Shown: positions 8,963 to 17,860, numbered from the stretch's first letter. The stretch is DNA of 64,000 nt from Ancylomarina subtilis (GCF_004217115.1 NZ_SHKN01000001.1:124001-188000), one strand, 5' to 3'. Numbers and translations: made by a program. Notes: generated by a model from the sequence alone, not told the origin.

Positions 8963-10762
8963 ATGAGAAAAATATATAAATATTTTGCTGTTTCACTATT
9001 CGCACTTGGTCTGAGTTCTTGTGAACTGGACATGGTGCCGTATGAGACAATTGAAAAGGACGATGTGTATTCATCGGAAAATGCTATTGAAGCATTAACT
9101 CTTGGAAACTATGCTATTTTAAAGGGATCTGGAATCGCTGATGGTCAATCATGGGTAAACAATTACTTTCGATTTGGAGAGTACTCCGGAGATAATGTAG
9201 CTCTAAGTGGATCGACGACTGACCCATTGTTTTACATCTATAATTTTAAACGTCAAGCAAAGGGGGATAGAAAACAGTCTGTATGGACAGCTGCCTATAA
9301 AGCGATTGTTGGTTGTAATATCGTAATCGATAGGGCAGTAGAAGGTGAGAGTGCTGAGATGGACAATGTGATTGGTCAGAACTATTATTTACGTGGAATG
9401 CAATATTTCTATCTGACAACACTTTTTGGTCGTCCTTATAATCAAAGTCCTGAGACAAATTTGGGTGTGCCTATTAAGCTGTCTACTGATGTTAACGATC
9501 AGCCTTTGCGTTCAACTGTAAAGGAGTGTTACGAGCAAGTAATTGCAGACCTAAAGAAAGCAGAATCGTTAATGCAGTCTGAAAAGTCGGCTAGTTATGC
9601 TACAAAGGAAGCGGCACAGGCTTTATTATCACGCGTTTATTTATATATGGGTGATAACGATAATGCTATCGCTTATTCTGATTTAGTAATTAATTCGGGT
9701 CGTTATTCTTTGTTATCGAAGGATGATTTAAGGGTTTATCCAACTTTTACACCTGATGAGAATCCTGAGACAATTTTTGCTTTGCGTTTTGTCGATGGAG
9801 CTGATAATTCAGGAGAATGGGACGATTGGTATGCCTTTTCAGGTATGTATGCTGCGGTTGATGCTGAAGGGAAAGCTTCATTAGATGGTTCTGGTTGGGG
9901 TGAATTGTATGCATCTGTAACTTACAGAGATATTGTTGAGGAATGGCCTGATGATGCGCGTTCAGCCTTTGTAACGTCAATGGTTTTAGACAAAAACTCT
10001 GAAGACCTTTGGGGTGTTTGGTATGGTTTAAATTCTTATAAAGATTCGGATTCAGATGAGCAGAAGAAATTGAATGGTCTTTTGTTTCATCAGGATTCAG
10101 TAAGTGCTGATCGTACTGTTTTGTATCAAAAATTAGCTTCTGATCAGGGAACTAAAAATATGGAAGTGCCTATTACTACTGTTGTTGATGCAAAAACAGG
10201 AGTGACGAATTATTCTGTGATACCGTATCAGATTAATAAAGAAACAGGAGCGACACAGTTGTTAAGTGCTCCGGTTAAGTTACGTATCAATCAGAAGTTG
10301 GCGACTCGTCAAACTTATCCTAAATATTTTATTACAAAATGTTCGGGGCAGGAGAATAAAGGTCATTTGTGGTCTCCAATTATCTCTCGTTTGGCTGAAA
10401 TTTATTTAAATAGGGCAGAAGCTTATGCTAAAAAAGGTGATATTGGTAATGCTCTTGCGGATGTAAATATCGTTAGAACAAGAGCTATAGGACCAGAGGC
10501 GGCCTATACACCTGCTGATGTAACAGCTGAAATGAGTCTTCTAGATTTGGTTTTAAAAGAGCGTCGTTTGGAGTTGGCTTATGAAGGCCATCGTAAGTTT
10601 GATGTTTTCAGAAACAATAGAAATCTGGATAGAGCTTATCCGGGAACTCACCTTCGTGGTAACGATCCTTTTTTCGAAGTTCGATACGATTCCAATGAAA
10701 TTATAGAGTATATTCCTGAGGGAGAAATATTAGCTCAACCAGACTTGCAGCAAAACCTGTAA
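8963..10762 (+). CDS. SusD/RagB-family glycan-binding outer-membrane lipoprotein
   Basis: The 599-residue protein has lipoprotein signal MRKIYKYFAVSLFALGLSSC with the acylated cysteine at residue 20. The start at 8963 is chosen because upstream in-frame ATGs would add residues before a complete lipoprotein signal. SusD features include the N-terminal conserved region (NAIEALTLGNYAIL), the TPR-like helices (NYYLRGMQYFYLTTLFGRPY; AAQALLSRVYLYMGDNDNAIAY), and the C-terminal RagB/SusD motif (RLAEIYLNRAEAYAKKGD, LKERRLELAYEGHRKFDVFR). It caps the SusC transporter and binds the incoming glycan at the cell surface. It is partner to the susC just upstream. Confidence 0.95.
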   Translation: MRKIYKYFAVSLFALGLSSCELDMVPYETIEKDDVYSSENAIEALTLGNYAILKGSGIADGQSWVNNYFRFGEYSGDNVALSGSTTDPLFYIYNFKRQAKGDRKQSVWTAAYKAIVGCNIVIDRAVEGESAEMDNVIGQNYYLRGMQYFYLTTLFGRPYNQSPETNLGVPIKLSTDVNDQPLRSTVKECYEQVIADLKKAESLMQSEKSASYATKEAAQALLSRVYLYMGDNDNAIAYSDLVINSGRYSLLSKDDLRVYPTFTPDENPETIFALRFVDGADNSGEWDDWYAFSGMYAAVDAEGKASLDGSGWGELYASVTYRDIVEEWPDDARSAFVTSMVLDKNSEDLWGVWYGLNSYKDSDSDEQKKLNGLLFHQDSVSADRTVLYQKLASDQGTKNMEVPITTVVDAKTGVTNYSVIPYQINKETGATQLLSAPVKLRINQKLATRQTYPKYFITKCSGQENKGHLWSPIISRLAEIYLNRAEAYAKKGDIGNALADVNIVRTRAIGPEAAYTPADVTAEMSLLDLVLKERRLELAYEGHRKFDVFRNNRNLDRAYPGTHLRGNDPFFEVRYDSNEIIEYIPEGEILAQPDLQQNL

Positions 10763-10770
10763 GTTGATTT

Positions 10771-10802
10771 TTTCAGGAGAGGTTTTAGGACTTCTCCTGA
10801 AA
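10771..10802 (+). terminator. Intercistronic hairpin after susD
   Basis: Ten-base arms TTTCAGGAGA and TCTCCTGAAA enclose a 12-nt loop directly after the susD stop. Only a short T-rich tail follows. It may attenuate transcription or stabilise the susCD part of the message, as such stem-loops often do in these operons. Confidence 0.5.
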
Positions 10803-10877
10803 TTTGATTAGTGGAATGGGGTTATTGAATTGAGGAACCGGAGCGTGAGATGAAATAATTGTGTAATCATAGATACA

Positions 10878-12212
10878 ATGAAGATTAATACATATACAAA
10901 ACTATTTTTATTGCTGTTGACTCAGTGCCTATGGGCGTGCTCGTCTTGCTCTAAACAGGATTCTTATACGAAAACAAATGATGACATGCTTTTGAGTGAG
11001 CTCAAAATAAGTGTCCCATTAACAGGAAATGCATGGTTGGTTGACGATGTTTCTTTAAATGAGAGTATGATTTCGGAGAATGGTTTAATAAACTGGACAA
11101 AAGAAAGCTCTCTGATCAGAACCTTTGTTAGAGTAAACCGAAAAGGTCAATTGAGTCTGGGTTTAAAGGCCAAATCTTTGAAAGGGACTTCAGTTGTGAG
11201 AGTTACTATCGGAGATGAATTCAAAGAAATTACAATCAAAAATCAAACTTCTGAAATTGTTCCTGTTGGACGATTTAATGTAGCTAAGAAAGGTTACGTC
11301 CAGATTGATATACAAGGTGTGTCAAAAACTGATCAGTATTTTGCTGAGGTTTCACACTTGGTTATTGGTGGAGAAGCCACTTTGGATGGAACTGATTTTG
11401 TCAAGGATGACTTTTACTGGGGAAGACGTGGACCATCAGTCCATTTATCTTATCAGATTCCGGAAGATGCGGGAGATATTCGTTGGTTTTATAACGAAAT
11501 TGAAGTGCCTGAAGGAAACGATGTCATTGGTTCGTATTATATGGCCAATGGTTTTGGTGAAGGTTATTTTGGTATTCAGGTCAATTCTGAAATTGAGCGA
11601 CGTATTTTATTTTCGGTTTGGAGTTCTTATGTGACGGATAATCCGAATGATATTCCCGATGACGAGAAAATTACGTTGTTGAAAAAGGGTTCCGATGTAA
11701 AAACCGGTGAATTTGGCAGTGAAGGTTCTGGAGGACAAAGTTATCGAGTATACAATTGGAAAGCAGGGAACAAGTATCGTTTTCTTTTGGGAGCTAAACC
11801 CAGTGTCGATAATTCCACTGATTATACAGCCTACTTTTTTGCGCCAGAGATAGGTAAATGGGAATTGATTGCCAGTTTCCGACGACCTAAAACGACAACT
11901 TATATTACTAATGCCCATTCATTTCTCGAAAATTTCATGACCGAAATGGGGCAGTTTACCCGTATGGGTACCTATTCCAATCAATGGTTCAGAAACACAG
12001 ATGGAAAGTGGTTCGAAGTGATTGATGCTAAATTTACAGCGGATGCTACTGCTCGTAAGAATTCGCGTTTGGACTATGCGGGTGGTGCAGAAGGGACTTG
12101 TTTCTTTTTAAAAAATTGTGGGTTTTTTAGTGACAAAACAACTATGGATACTTATTTCAAAAGAGATGCTATAGGTGAAGCACCTGTTATTGATTTTAAG
12201 AATTTACCATAG
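10878..12212 (+). CDS. DUF5077/DUF3472-type secreted lipoprotein
   Basis: The 444-residue protein starts with a lipoprotein-like signal (MKINTYTKLFLLLLTQCLWAC). The N-terminal ~120 residues look like a DUF5077 beta-sandwich (WLVDDVSLNES...FVRVNRKGQLSLGLKAK). The rest matches the DUF3472 pattern seen in glycan loci: HLSYQIPEDAGDIRWFYNEI, YMANGFGEGYFGIQVNSE, RRILFSVWS, YTAYFFAPEIGKWELIASFRRP. No activity is established for DUF3472, and a carbohydrate-binding or carbohydrate-modifying role on the cell surface is only inferred. It lies 115 bp after susD and ahead of the cytochrome-SUMF1 gene. A strong terminator follows it, so the next two genes may be expressed partly independently. Confidence 0.75.
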   Translation: MKINTYTKLFLLLLTQCLWACSSCSKQDSYTKTNDDMLLSELKISVPLTGNAWLVDDVSLNESMISENGLINWTKESSLIRTFVRVNRKGQLSLGLKAKSLKGTSVVRVTIGDEFKEITIKNQTSEIVPVGRFNVAKKGYVQIDIQGVSKTDQYFAEVSHLVIGGEATLDGTDFVKDDFYWGRRGPSVHLSYQIPEDAGDIRWFYNEIEVPEGNDVIGSYYMANGFGEGYFGIQVNSEIERRILFSVWSSYVTDNPNDIPDDEKITLLKKGSDVKTGEFGSEGSGGQSYRVYNWKAGNKYRFLLGAKPSVDNSTDYTAYFFAPEIGKWELIASFRRPKTTTYITNAHSFLENFMTEMGQFTRMGTYSNQWFRNTDGKWFEVIDAKFTADATARKNSRLDYAGGAEGTCFFLKNCGFFSDKTTMDTYFKRDAIGEAPVIDFKNLP

Positions 12213-12242
12213 ACCATGGAAATCATGCAGTGGTTAGTAATT

Positions 12243-12315
12243 AGAGGAGATGAAACCGAAGAATAGGTTTGGTAGCTTTTGTAAATGGCTTTAGGTTGAG
12301 TCTCCTCTTTTTTTT
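12243..12315 (+). terminator. Rho-independent terminator after the DUF3472 gene
   Basis: AGAGGAGA (12243-12250) pairs with TCTCCTCT (12301-12308). An inner AAACC/GGTTT stem adds structure, and a run of eight T follows. The long loop makes termination possibly incomplete. Confidence 0.6.
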
Positions 12316-12394
12316 AATATAGATTCAAATAAAGTGAATATAAGCTGATCTTAAAAGGGTCGGCTTTACTCAATTTTTAAAAGAATGACTTTTT

Positions 12395-13861
12395 TTGTTT
12401 AGATTGGTGAGATTAAAAGTAAAAATAATAGGCCTGATTGCGATGCTTGGACTGTTTGCCTTGTATCGCTCAATTGAAAAGTTGGATATCTACACGTCGA
12501 CTGATTCATATTGTATTAGTTGTCATGTTCATACATCTGCAGATCATTCCTGGGAATTGTCGTCACATTATAGTACAAATTCCATAAAGAGGACTGCCTG
12601 TGTTGATTGTCATTTGCCTCCCAAAGAAAGTATAGACTATTGGCCTCAGAAGATAAAAGCCGGAACAAGGGATTTGTATAGCTATTATTTTAAAGATCGC
12701 GCTAAGATTAATTGGGCTGAGAAATCGGAAATTGAAAACGCAGTAAGATTTGCCCCAAAAGAATCTTGTATGAACTGTCACGAGAACCTGTTTCCATTTG
12801 ATTTATCTAAGAAGGGCGAAAAGGCACATTTGTATTATCGTAGAAATGAAGCTGATTTGCATTGTATCAATTGCCACAAAGGAGTTGGTCATGGAGATTC
12901 TAAAACCATGTATGAACCCAATACCTTATTTCTAAAACGTCAGGAGAATATCGAGCCTATTCATACAAGGTCAGCAAAAGTAGAGGGGTTTAAAAACTAT
13001 ATTGAAACCATTCCAGGTTCATCTGTTTCTTTTGATATGATTGCTATTCCATCAGGAGAATTTGAGATGAGCATTTATCCTAATAATAAATTCAAACACG
13101 CGCCCCTTGTTCGAAAGAAGATTTATTTGTCGTCCTTTTTTATGGCTAAAGTAGAATTGACTTGGGATGCTTATCGGGCTTTTTTAACCGATGTGGAATC
13201 AGAAGGACGAGAACAGGCTCAGGTTAACGATTCAATTGAGATTGATGTGATAAGTGGCGCAACACCACCGTGGGGGGATCCTGCTCAGGGATGGGGAATG
13301 GGCCATCGTCCTGCCATAAGTATGACCTGGCAGGCAGCTAATATCTATTGTCGGTGGCTTTCAAAAAAAACAGGGAAAACATACCGTTTACCAACTGAAG
13401 CAGAGTGGGAATATGCCTGTAGAGCCAATTCTGACTTACAAGATAATTGGACTGATGAGGAGATCGCCAATCGAATAATATTTAGAGACAATTCTAAAGG
13501 GAAAACGCACTTGCCCGAAGGCATGAAAGCTAATGCATTTGGTTTGGTTAATATGCTGGGTAATGTTAAAGAATTTTGTTCGGATTGGTATGCTGATAAT
13601 CCTTTTGAGAATGATTCATTTGTAGTCAATCCTGAAGGTCCGGAAACTGGGACAGAAAGAGTTATTAAGGGTGGATCGTATCGGTCTGGTAAAGAGGATG
13701 TTCGTGCTGATTATCGGGAAAGCACACAGCATGATAAATGGTTGAGAACCGATCCCCAAATGCCCAAAAGCATCTGGTGGTATTCCGATTGTCGGGATGT
13801 GGGTTTTAGACTGGTTTGTGAATGGGATGGAGACAGTAAAAAAACAATAAATGAATATTAG
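12395..13861 (+). CDS. NapC/NrfH-like tetraheme cytochrome c fused to a SUMF1-like domain
   Basis: The 488-residue protein has an N-terminal membrane anchor (VKIIGLIAMLGLFALY). Four c-type heme motifs follow: CISCH (40-44), CVDCH (69-73), CMNCH (125-129) and CINCH (157-161), with NapC/NirT/NrfH-type context (YTSTDSYC, ADHSWELSSHY). Residues ~213-480 form a formylglycine-generating-enzyme-like fold (MIAIPSGEFEMS, TYRLPTEAEWEYACR, NVKEFCSDWY, VIKGGSYRSGK, DVGFRLVCEWD). The cysteine pair of true FGE after GGSY is absent, so sulfatase activation is unlikely. NapC-type domains pass electrons between membrane quinones and periplasmic enzymes. The partner is probably the oxidoreductase encoded 13 bp downstream. 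The frame starts with TTG at 12395; an ATG ten bases upstream is out of frame across seven T, so the exact N-terminus is uncertain. Confidence 0.85.
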   Translation: MFRLVRLKVKIIGLIAMLGLFALYRSIEKLDIYTSTDSYCISCHVHTSADHSWELSSHYSTNSIKRTACVDCHLPPKESIDYWPQKIKAGTRDLYSYYFKDRAKINWAEKSEIENAVRFAPKESCMNCHENLFPFDLSKKGEKAHLYYRRNEADLHCINCHKGVGHGDSKTMYEPNTLFLKRQENIEPIHTRSAKVEGFKNYIETIPGSSVSFDMIAIPSGEFEMSIYPNNKFKHAPLVRKKIYLSSFFMAKVELTWDAYRAFLTDVESEGREQAQVNDSIEIDVISGATPPWGDPAQGWGMGHRPAISMTWQAANIYCRWLSKKTGKTYRLPTEAEWEYACRANSDLQDNWTDEEIANRIIFRDNSKGKTHLPEGMKANAFGLVNMLGNVKEFCSDWYADNPFENDSFVVNPEGPETGTERVIKGGSYRSGKEDVRADYRESTQHDKWLRTDPQMPKSIWWYSDCRDVGFRLVCEWDGDSKKTINEY

Positions 13862-13874
13862 ATCTTTTTGAACG

Positions 13875-15188
13875 ATGAATATAGCTAAAAACGCAAGACG
13901 TGAATTTTTGAAAAATGCCAGTACTATAGGCATGTTTTGTGCACTTGGTGCTACAGGTCTTATTCAATGTGAATCTAAAAAAGAGAGGTTTTATACCTAT
14001 CCACCTTTACTTAATCAGGCTCCTGATGGGCCAGTTTTGAGAGCGGGGCTTATTGGTTGTGGCTACCGGGGAACGGGGGCAGTTCTCAATTTTCTGAATG
14101 CCGGACCCAATTTGGAGATCACTGCTCTAGCTGATGTTTTTATCGATAAAATAGAGCTCTGTAATAAGATACTGAAGGAGAAAAAGGGTTTTGAAGTCCC
14201 ACAAGAATATTGTTTTGTTGGATTTGATGCTTTTGAAAAGGTGCTTGACAGTGGTGTGGATGTGGTGATTCTTGCTACTCCACCTAATTTTAGACCGGAA
14301 CATTTGGCTGCTTGTGTTAAGGCGCGTAAACACGTGTTTATGGAGAAGCCCATTGCCGTCGATCCGGTTGGGGTTAGGTCAGTTATGATATCGGGAGAAA
14401 GGGCGGATGCTTTGGGGCTGTCAATTGTGACGGGTACCATTAAGCGTCATCAAAAAGATTATATTGAAACCTTCAGGCAAGTTGCAAAAGGTGAGATTGG
14501 AGATGTTGTATCGGCCAACAGCTATTACAATGTGGGGAAACTATGGCACAAGAAGCCTAAATCAGAATGGACTGAAATGGAAGCCATGATTCGTGATTGG
14601 GTGAATTGGTGTTGGCTTTCGGGCGACCATATTGTGGAGCAAAATGTGCATAATCTTGATACCGTAAATTGGTTTGTGGGCAAACATCCAGTAAAAGCAG
14701 TGGGCTTTGGGGCTCGTCACCGTCGATTAACAGGCAATCAGTATGATATGTTTAGTGTGGATTTTCTTTACGATAATGATGTGCACTACCATAGCATGTG
14801 CCGACAAATAAACGGTTGTGAGAATAATGTGTCGGATCAAATTAGAGGAACGCAGGGGTATACGAATTGTAAAAATACCATTTATAACCACGACTCGAGT
14901 ATTAAATGGGCATTCGATTATGGCAATAAAGATCAAATGTTACCGATAAGTCCCTATGATCAGGAACATATTGATTGGGTGACCGCCATCAGAACAGGTC
15001 AACCTGTGAATGAAACACAAGCTATTGCTGAGTCGACTATGACAGGTATTATGGGACGAATTTCTGCTTACACTGGCAAAGAAACAACTTGGGAGGAGAT
15101 GATGAACTCTGACATATATCTTTCTCCAAAGCATTATAGCTTTGGAAAAGTTGATGTGGATAAATCTGTTCCTGTACCTGGTTTGTAA
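13875..15188 (+). CDS. Secreted Gfo/Idh/MocA-family NAD(P)-dependent oxidoreductase
   Basis: The 437-residue protein begins with a Tat-type signal (RREFLKNAS, twin arginine at 8-9) that ends in a lipobox-like LIQC at residue 32. The Rossmann motif GLIGCGYRGTG and the family lysine motif HVFMEKPIAVDP are clear. HIVEQNVHNLDTVNWF is a motif seen in many secreted members. Family enzymes oxidise or reduce sugars with tightly bound nicotinamide; some are GH109 or sulfoquinovosidase-type glycosidases working by transient oxidation, and some make 3-keto-glycosides. Tat export fits folding with cofactor in the cytoplasm. It lies 13 bp after the tetraheme-SUMF1 gene, implying a shared operon and possible electron exchange. 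Substrate unknown. Confidence 0.88.
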   Translation: MNIAKNARREFLKNASTIGMFCALGATGLIQCESKKERFYTYPPLLNQAPDGPVLRAGLIGCGYRGTGAVLNFLNAGPNLEITALADVFIDKIELCNKILKEKKGFEVPQEYCFVGFDAFEKVLDSGVDVVILATPPNFRPEHLAACVKARKHVFMEKPIAVDPVGVRSVMISGERADALGLSIVTGTIKRHQKDYIETFRQVAKGEIGDVVSANSYYNVGKLWHKKPKSEWTEMEAMIRDWVNWCWLSGDHIVEQNVHNLDTVNWFVGKHPVKAVGFGARHRRLTGNQYDMFSVDFLYDNDVHYHSMCRQINGCENNVSDQIRGTQGYTNCKNTIYNHDSSIKWAFDYGNKDQMLPISPYDQEHIDWVTAIRTGQPVNETQAIAESTMTGIMGRISAYTGKETTWEEMMNSDIYLSPKHYSFGKVDVDKSVPVPGL

Positions 15189-15243
15189 ATGAGCATAATG
15201 TTAAGTTTTTATTGCTGTTCTATGTAATAAACGAATTGGGAGA

Positions 15244-15702
15244 TCAATTGTATAAAAATGTGTATAGGTTTAGTGATGTGGCAATAAACATCCAAATCAC
15301 ATAAGGGACAATTAAAATTGATTTAAACCCGAGAGCTTGTTTGTAATAAACAAAGAAAAATATGATGAGTAGTAATAGTGAAATGATAATCATTAATCCT
15401 CCAAGGATATTGTGATAGTAAAAATAAACAGGTGCCCATAGGCTGTTTAAGAGCCATTGTAAACTATATAAAATGATAATCTTTTGAGTCTTTTTTGTGG
15501 ATTGAAATAAATAGCTCATGTAATAGGCAAAACAGATCATAATAAAAGTCCAAGCTATGCCAAATAACCATCCGGGTGGAGTCCAGGGCGCTTTATTTAA
15601 GTGCTGATACCAATTTGAAGGGACACCATCACCTGTGAAAATTCCAGCTATAAATAATGCCGTAAAATTGAGTATGAGGAATAGAGTTAATTTTTTGTTC
15701 AT
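15244..15702 (-). CDS. tspO: TspO/MBR-family membrane protein
   Basis: The 152-residue protein has five predicted membrane helices and the family's tryptophan-rich features (WYQHLNKAPWTPPGWLFGIAWTFIMICFAYYMS; LQWLLNSLWAPVYFYY). Family proteins bind tetrapyrroles and sterol-like ligands and are often linked to stress or photooxidative responses; the precise function is unsettled. It lies 10 bp downstream of the SDR/DUF2867 gene on the same strand, so the two are probably cotranscribed. It converges with the oxidoreductase gene on the plus strand. Confidence 0.92.
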   Translation of the reverse strand: MNKKLTLFLILNFTALFIAGIFTGDGVPSNWYQHLNKAPWTPPGWLFGIAWTFIMICFAYYMSYLFQSTKKTQKIIILYSLQWLLNSLWAPVYFYYHNILGGLMIIISLLLLIIFFFVYYKQALGFKSILIVPYVIWMFIATSLNLYTFLYN

Positions 15703-15712
15703 ATATGATCTT

Positions 15713-17128
15713 TTATTTGGTTAATTGTTTAAGTAGCCCTCTGAAAATAAAGCCGTGAAAGGGGTAGATGATATACCAATACAATCTGCCAGGTAAACCT
15801 TTGGGACGATAAGTTGCAGTTTGAATGAGTCTATTGCCATCAATTTTAAATTCAAGCCAGGCTTCTCCAGGAAGCTTCATTTCTGCAAAAAGGAGTAGGC
15901 GCCCTTCCTCTTTATTCGCGTAGAGCACCCGCCAAAAGTCAACAGCATCTCCTGCTGTTAATTTATCTTCGTTTGTACGTCCTCTTCTTAAACCCACGCC
16001 ACCAACAAGACGATCCAAATAGCCTCTGAATTTCCATAGATGATTTGCATAGTACCAGCCGGTTTTGCCACCAATTCGCCATATTTTATCCAAACAAGCT
16101 TGTCTGTCAGCATAAACCCGACTTCGCTGATCGGTTAAGCAACCAAATTTGGGGACGTTAATAAAGTCAGAGATTTTAATATTGAGTCGGCCACTGATTA
16201 AGGAATCTTTCCAGCTTGAAACGACCTCATTACTTTCAATTTTTAAAAAAGCTTTTGATAAGGCTTCTTTGTAACTTAGAGGTTTAACATCCAGAATTTG
16301 ATTGATTTTACTGTCCCTGCAAACGACCTCTATTTTCATACTATTGACTAAGGCGATGGCTAACTTGTAAGAGGTGGTTGTCACAAAATAGAGCCAATAG
16401 GATGAGAGTCGAGGTGTCATCACAGGCACAATAATGATTCGGCGTATCAATTTTCGGACCCGGGCATATTCAAGTAACATCTCTTTGTAAGTGAGAATAT
16501 CCGGGCCTCCAATATCAAAATCGTGATTGTAGGTGTCCGGATTCAGCAGGCTTCTTGACAGGAATGTAATAACGTCCCTAATGGCTATGGGTTGACATTT
16601 TGTATTGAGCCATTTGGGGGTGATCATGATGGGGATTTTTTCAACTAAATCCCGAATGATTTCAAAGGAGGCACTACCCGAGCCGATAATGATTCCAGCT
16701 CGTAATGTTGTTAAGTTGTATTTGCCTTTTTGTAATTCTAATTCAACATTTCCTCTCGATTTCAGATGTTTTGATAGAACAGATTCATTGATAATACCAC
16801 TAAGGTAAATCACCTGTTGGGCTTGAGTTTTATTAATCGCTTGTCTGAAATTGATGGCCGACTGTTTTTCTAAAACTTCATAATCGCTTGAAGAAGACAT
16901 AGAATGAACCAAATAATAAGCCGCAGCGATATCATCAGGAATTTGCCTGAGTGAGGCAGAATCTAAAAGATCAACCTGAATGACTTCGATATAAGGTAAA
17001 AGTGATGGAGGAGGATTGAAACGTTTCTTGTCACGAACACAGCAAATAACCTCATGTCCATTCTCAATCAGAATAGGTAGGAGTCTTTTCCCAATATAAC
17101 CCGTTGCCCCAGTAAGTAGAATTTTCAT
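15713..17128 (-). CDS. SDR-family NAD(P)-binding protein with C-terminal DUF2867 domain
   Basis: The 471-residue protein opens with a Rossmann motif (MKILLTGATGYIGKRLLPIL) and an atypical extended SDR domain to about residue 300 (YYLVHSMSSSSDYEVLEKQSAINF, VIYLSGII, LTTLRAGIIIGSGSASFE). The C-terminal ~150 residues resemble DUF2867 (IWRIGGKTGWYYANHLWKFRGYLDRLVGGVGLRRGR, DAVDFWRVL, GLPGRLYWYIIYPFHGFIF). Relatives are annotated as nucleoside-diphosphate-sugar epimerase-like or complex-I-assembly-like proteins without proven substrates. Upstream of tspO with a 10-bp gap; a shared operon is likely. No clear TAnnTTTG was found upstream. Confidence 0.85.
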   Translation of the reverse strand: MKILLTGATGYIGKRLLPILIENGHEVICCVRDKKRFNPPPSLLPYIEVIQVDLLDSASLRQIPDDIAAAYYLVHSMSSSSDYEVLEKQSAINFRQAINKTQAQQVIYLSGIINESVLSKHLKSRGNVELELQKGKYNLTTLRAGIIIGSGSASFEIIRDLVEKIPIMITPKWLNTKCQPIAIRDVITFLSRSLLNPDTYNHDFDIGGPDILTYKEMLLEYARVRKLIRRIIIVPVMTPRLSSYWLYFVTTTSYKLAIALVNSMKIEVVCRDSKINQILDVKPLSYKEALSKAFLKIESNEVVSSWKDSLISGRLNIKISDFINVPKFGCLTDQRSRVYADRQACLDKIWRIGGKTGWYYANHLWKFRGYLDRLVGGVGLRRGRTNEDKLTAGDAVDFWRVLYANKEEGRLLLFAEMKLPGEAWLEFKIDGNRLIQTATYRPKGLPGRLYWYIIYPFHGFIFRGLLKQLTK

Positions 17129-17436
17129 GTGATTATGTCCTAGTTATAAATAACTTAATTTCAGTATGTTTTGTTCATCTTTAGTATGTCATTCAATATA
17201 ACACTATTTTGAGGAGTATCCTATAATAGCTGTTTTCAATCTTTTTTATCAGGCTAATAGTTGATTTTTGGATGAAATTATTTATCAATTATAATTTAAA
17301 CTTATGTAAATTTTGTTTGTGTTTGTGATTTTCATAAATTTGATATTCTTTAGTAAAAAAATGATTTGATGAGGGATAAGAATTTGACCTGACTAATCCC
17401 TAAAATAAGGTAAGGCGTAATTTTATAAGTAATATC
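17129..17436. other. 308-bp divergent intergenic region
   Basis: This A+T-rich spacer separates the minus-strand SDR gene from the plus-strand small membrane protein. It holds one good plus-strand promoter, listed separately. No RNA gene or repeat is evident. Confidence 0.5.
17312..17342 (+). promoter_or_regulatory. Promoter of the small membrane protein gene
   Basis: TTTG (17312-17315), a 19-bp spacer and TAAATTTG (17335-17342) match the Bacteroidetes consensus. The predicted leader is about 85 nt. Confidence 0.5.
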
Positions 17437-17721
17437 ATGAGTGAACAAACAATTCAAATTGTTGATACCCGAAGCAATGGAATAGGAACTGCAGGTTTTG
17501 TATTGGCATTGCTAACACTTTTTTTCGGTTGGATTCCTTTTATTGGCTGGGTAATGTGGCTGTTAGGACTCATTTTTAGTGCCATGGGTATTTCTAAAGC
17601 TAAAAAGGTAAATAAAGGAATGGGCTTGTCTGTTGCCGGGTTGATTATTAGTTTGATTGGCGTAATTATGGTTTTCATTATTGCTGGTACTTTAGCGACT
17701 ATTATAGGTTTGTCAGTTTAA
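17437..17721 (+). CDS. Small DUF4190-like membrane protein
   Basis: The 94-residue protein has an N-terminal hydrophilic stretch. Two or three hydrophobic segments follow (GTAGFVLALLTLFFGWIPF; WVMWLLGLIFSAMGI; LSVAGLIISLIGVIMVFIIAG) with a basic loop between them (SKAKKVNKG). This pattern resembles DUF4190-type inner-membrane proteins of unknown function. A terminator-like hairpin follows at 17752-17776, so it may be a single-gene unit. Confidence 0.7.
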   Translation: MSEQTIQIVDTRSNGIGTAGFVLALLTLFFGWIPFIGWVMWLLGLIFSAMGISKAKKVNKGMGLSVAGLIISLIGVIMVFIIAGTLATIIGLSV

Positions 17722-17751
17722 AATATTGGCAGAGCTAATTTTTTATTAATG

Positions 17752-17776
17752 GAGCATTATTGGATAAATAGTGCTC
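17752..17776 (+). terminator. Terminator-like hairpin after the small membrane protein gene
   Basis: GAGCATTA pairs with TAGTGCTC through one G-T pair over a 9-nt loop, followed by a short T stretch. It is moderately convincing. Confidence 0.4.
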
Positions 17777-17860
17777 TTTCGTATTTTTTATGAGTTCATA
17801 AACGATTTTAGATTGGATTATCTCTATCAGATGAACTCACAACATGATATTACAACTAGA

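Noticed and set aside
12395-13861. Calling the SUMF1 part a true formylglycine-generating enzyme
   Set aside because: The cysteine pair required after GGSY is absent and no sulfatase gene is nearby.
13875-15188. Firm GH109 assignment of the oxidoreductase
   Set aside because: The fold and signal fit, but GH109-specific residues could not be confirmed by eye; other Gfo/Idh/MocA roles are equally possible.
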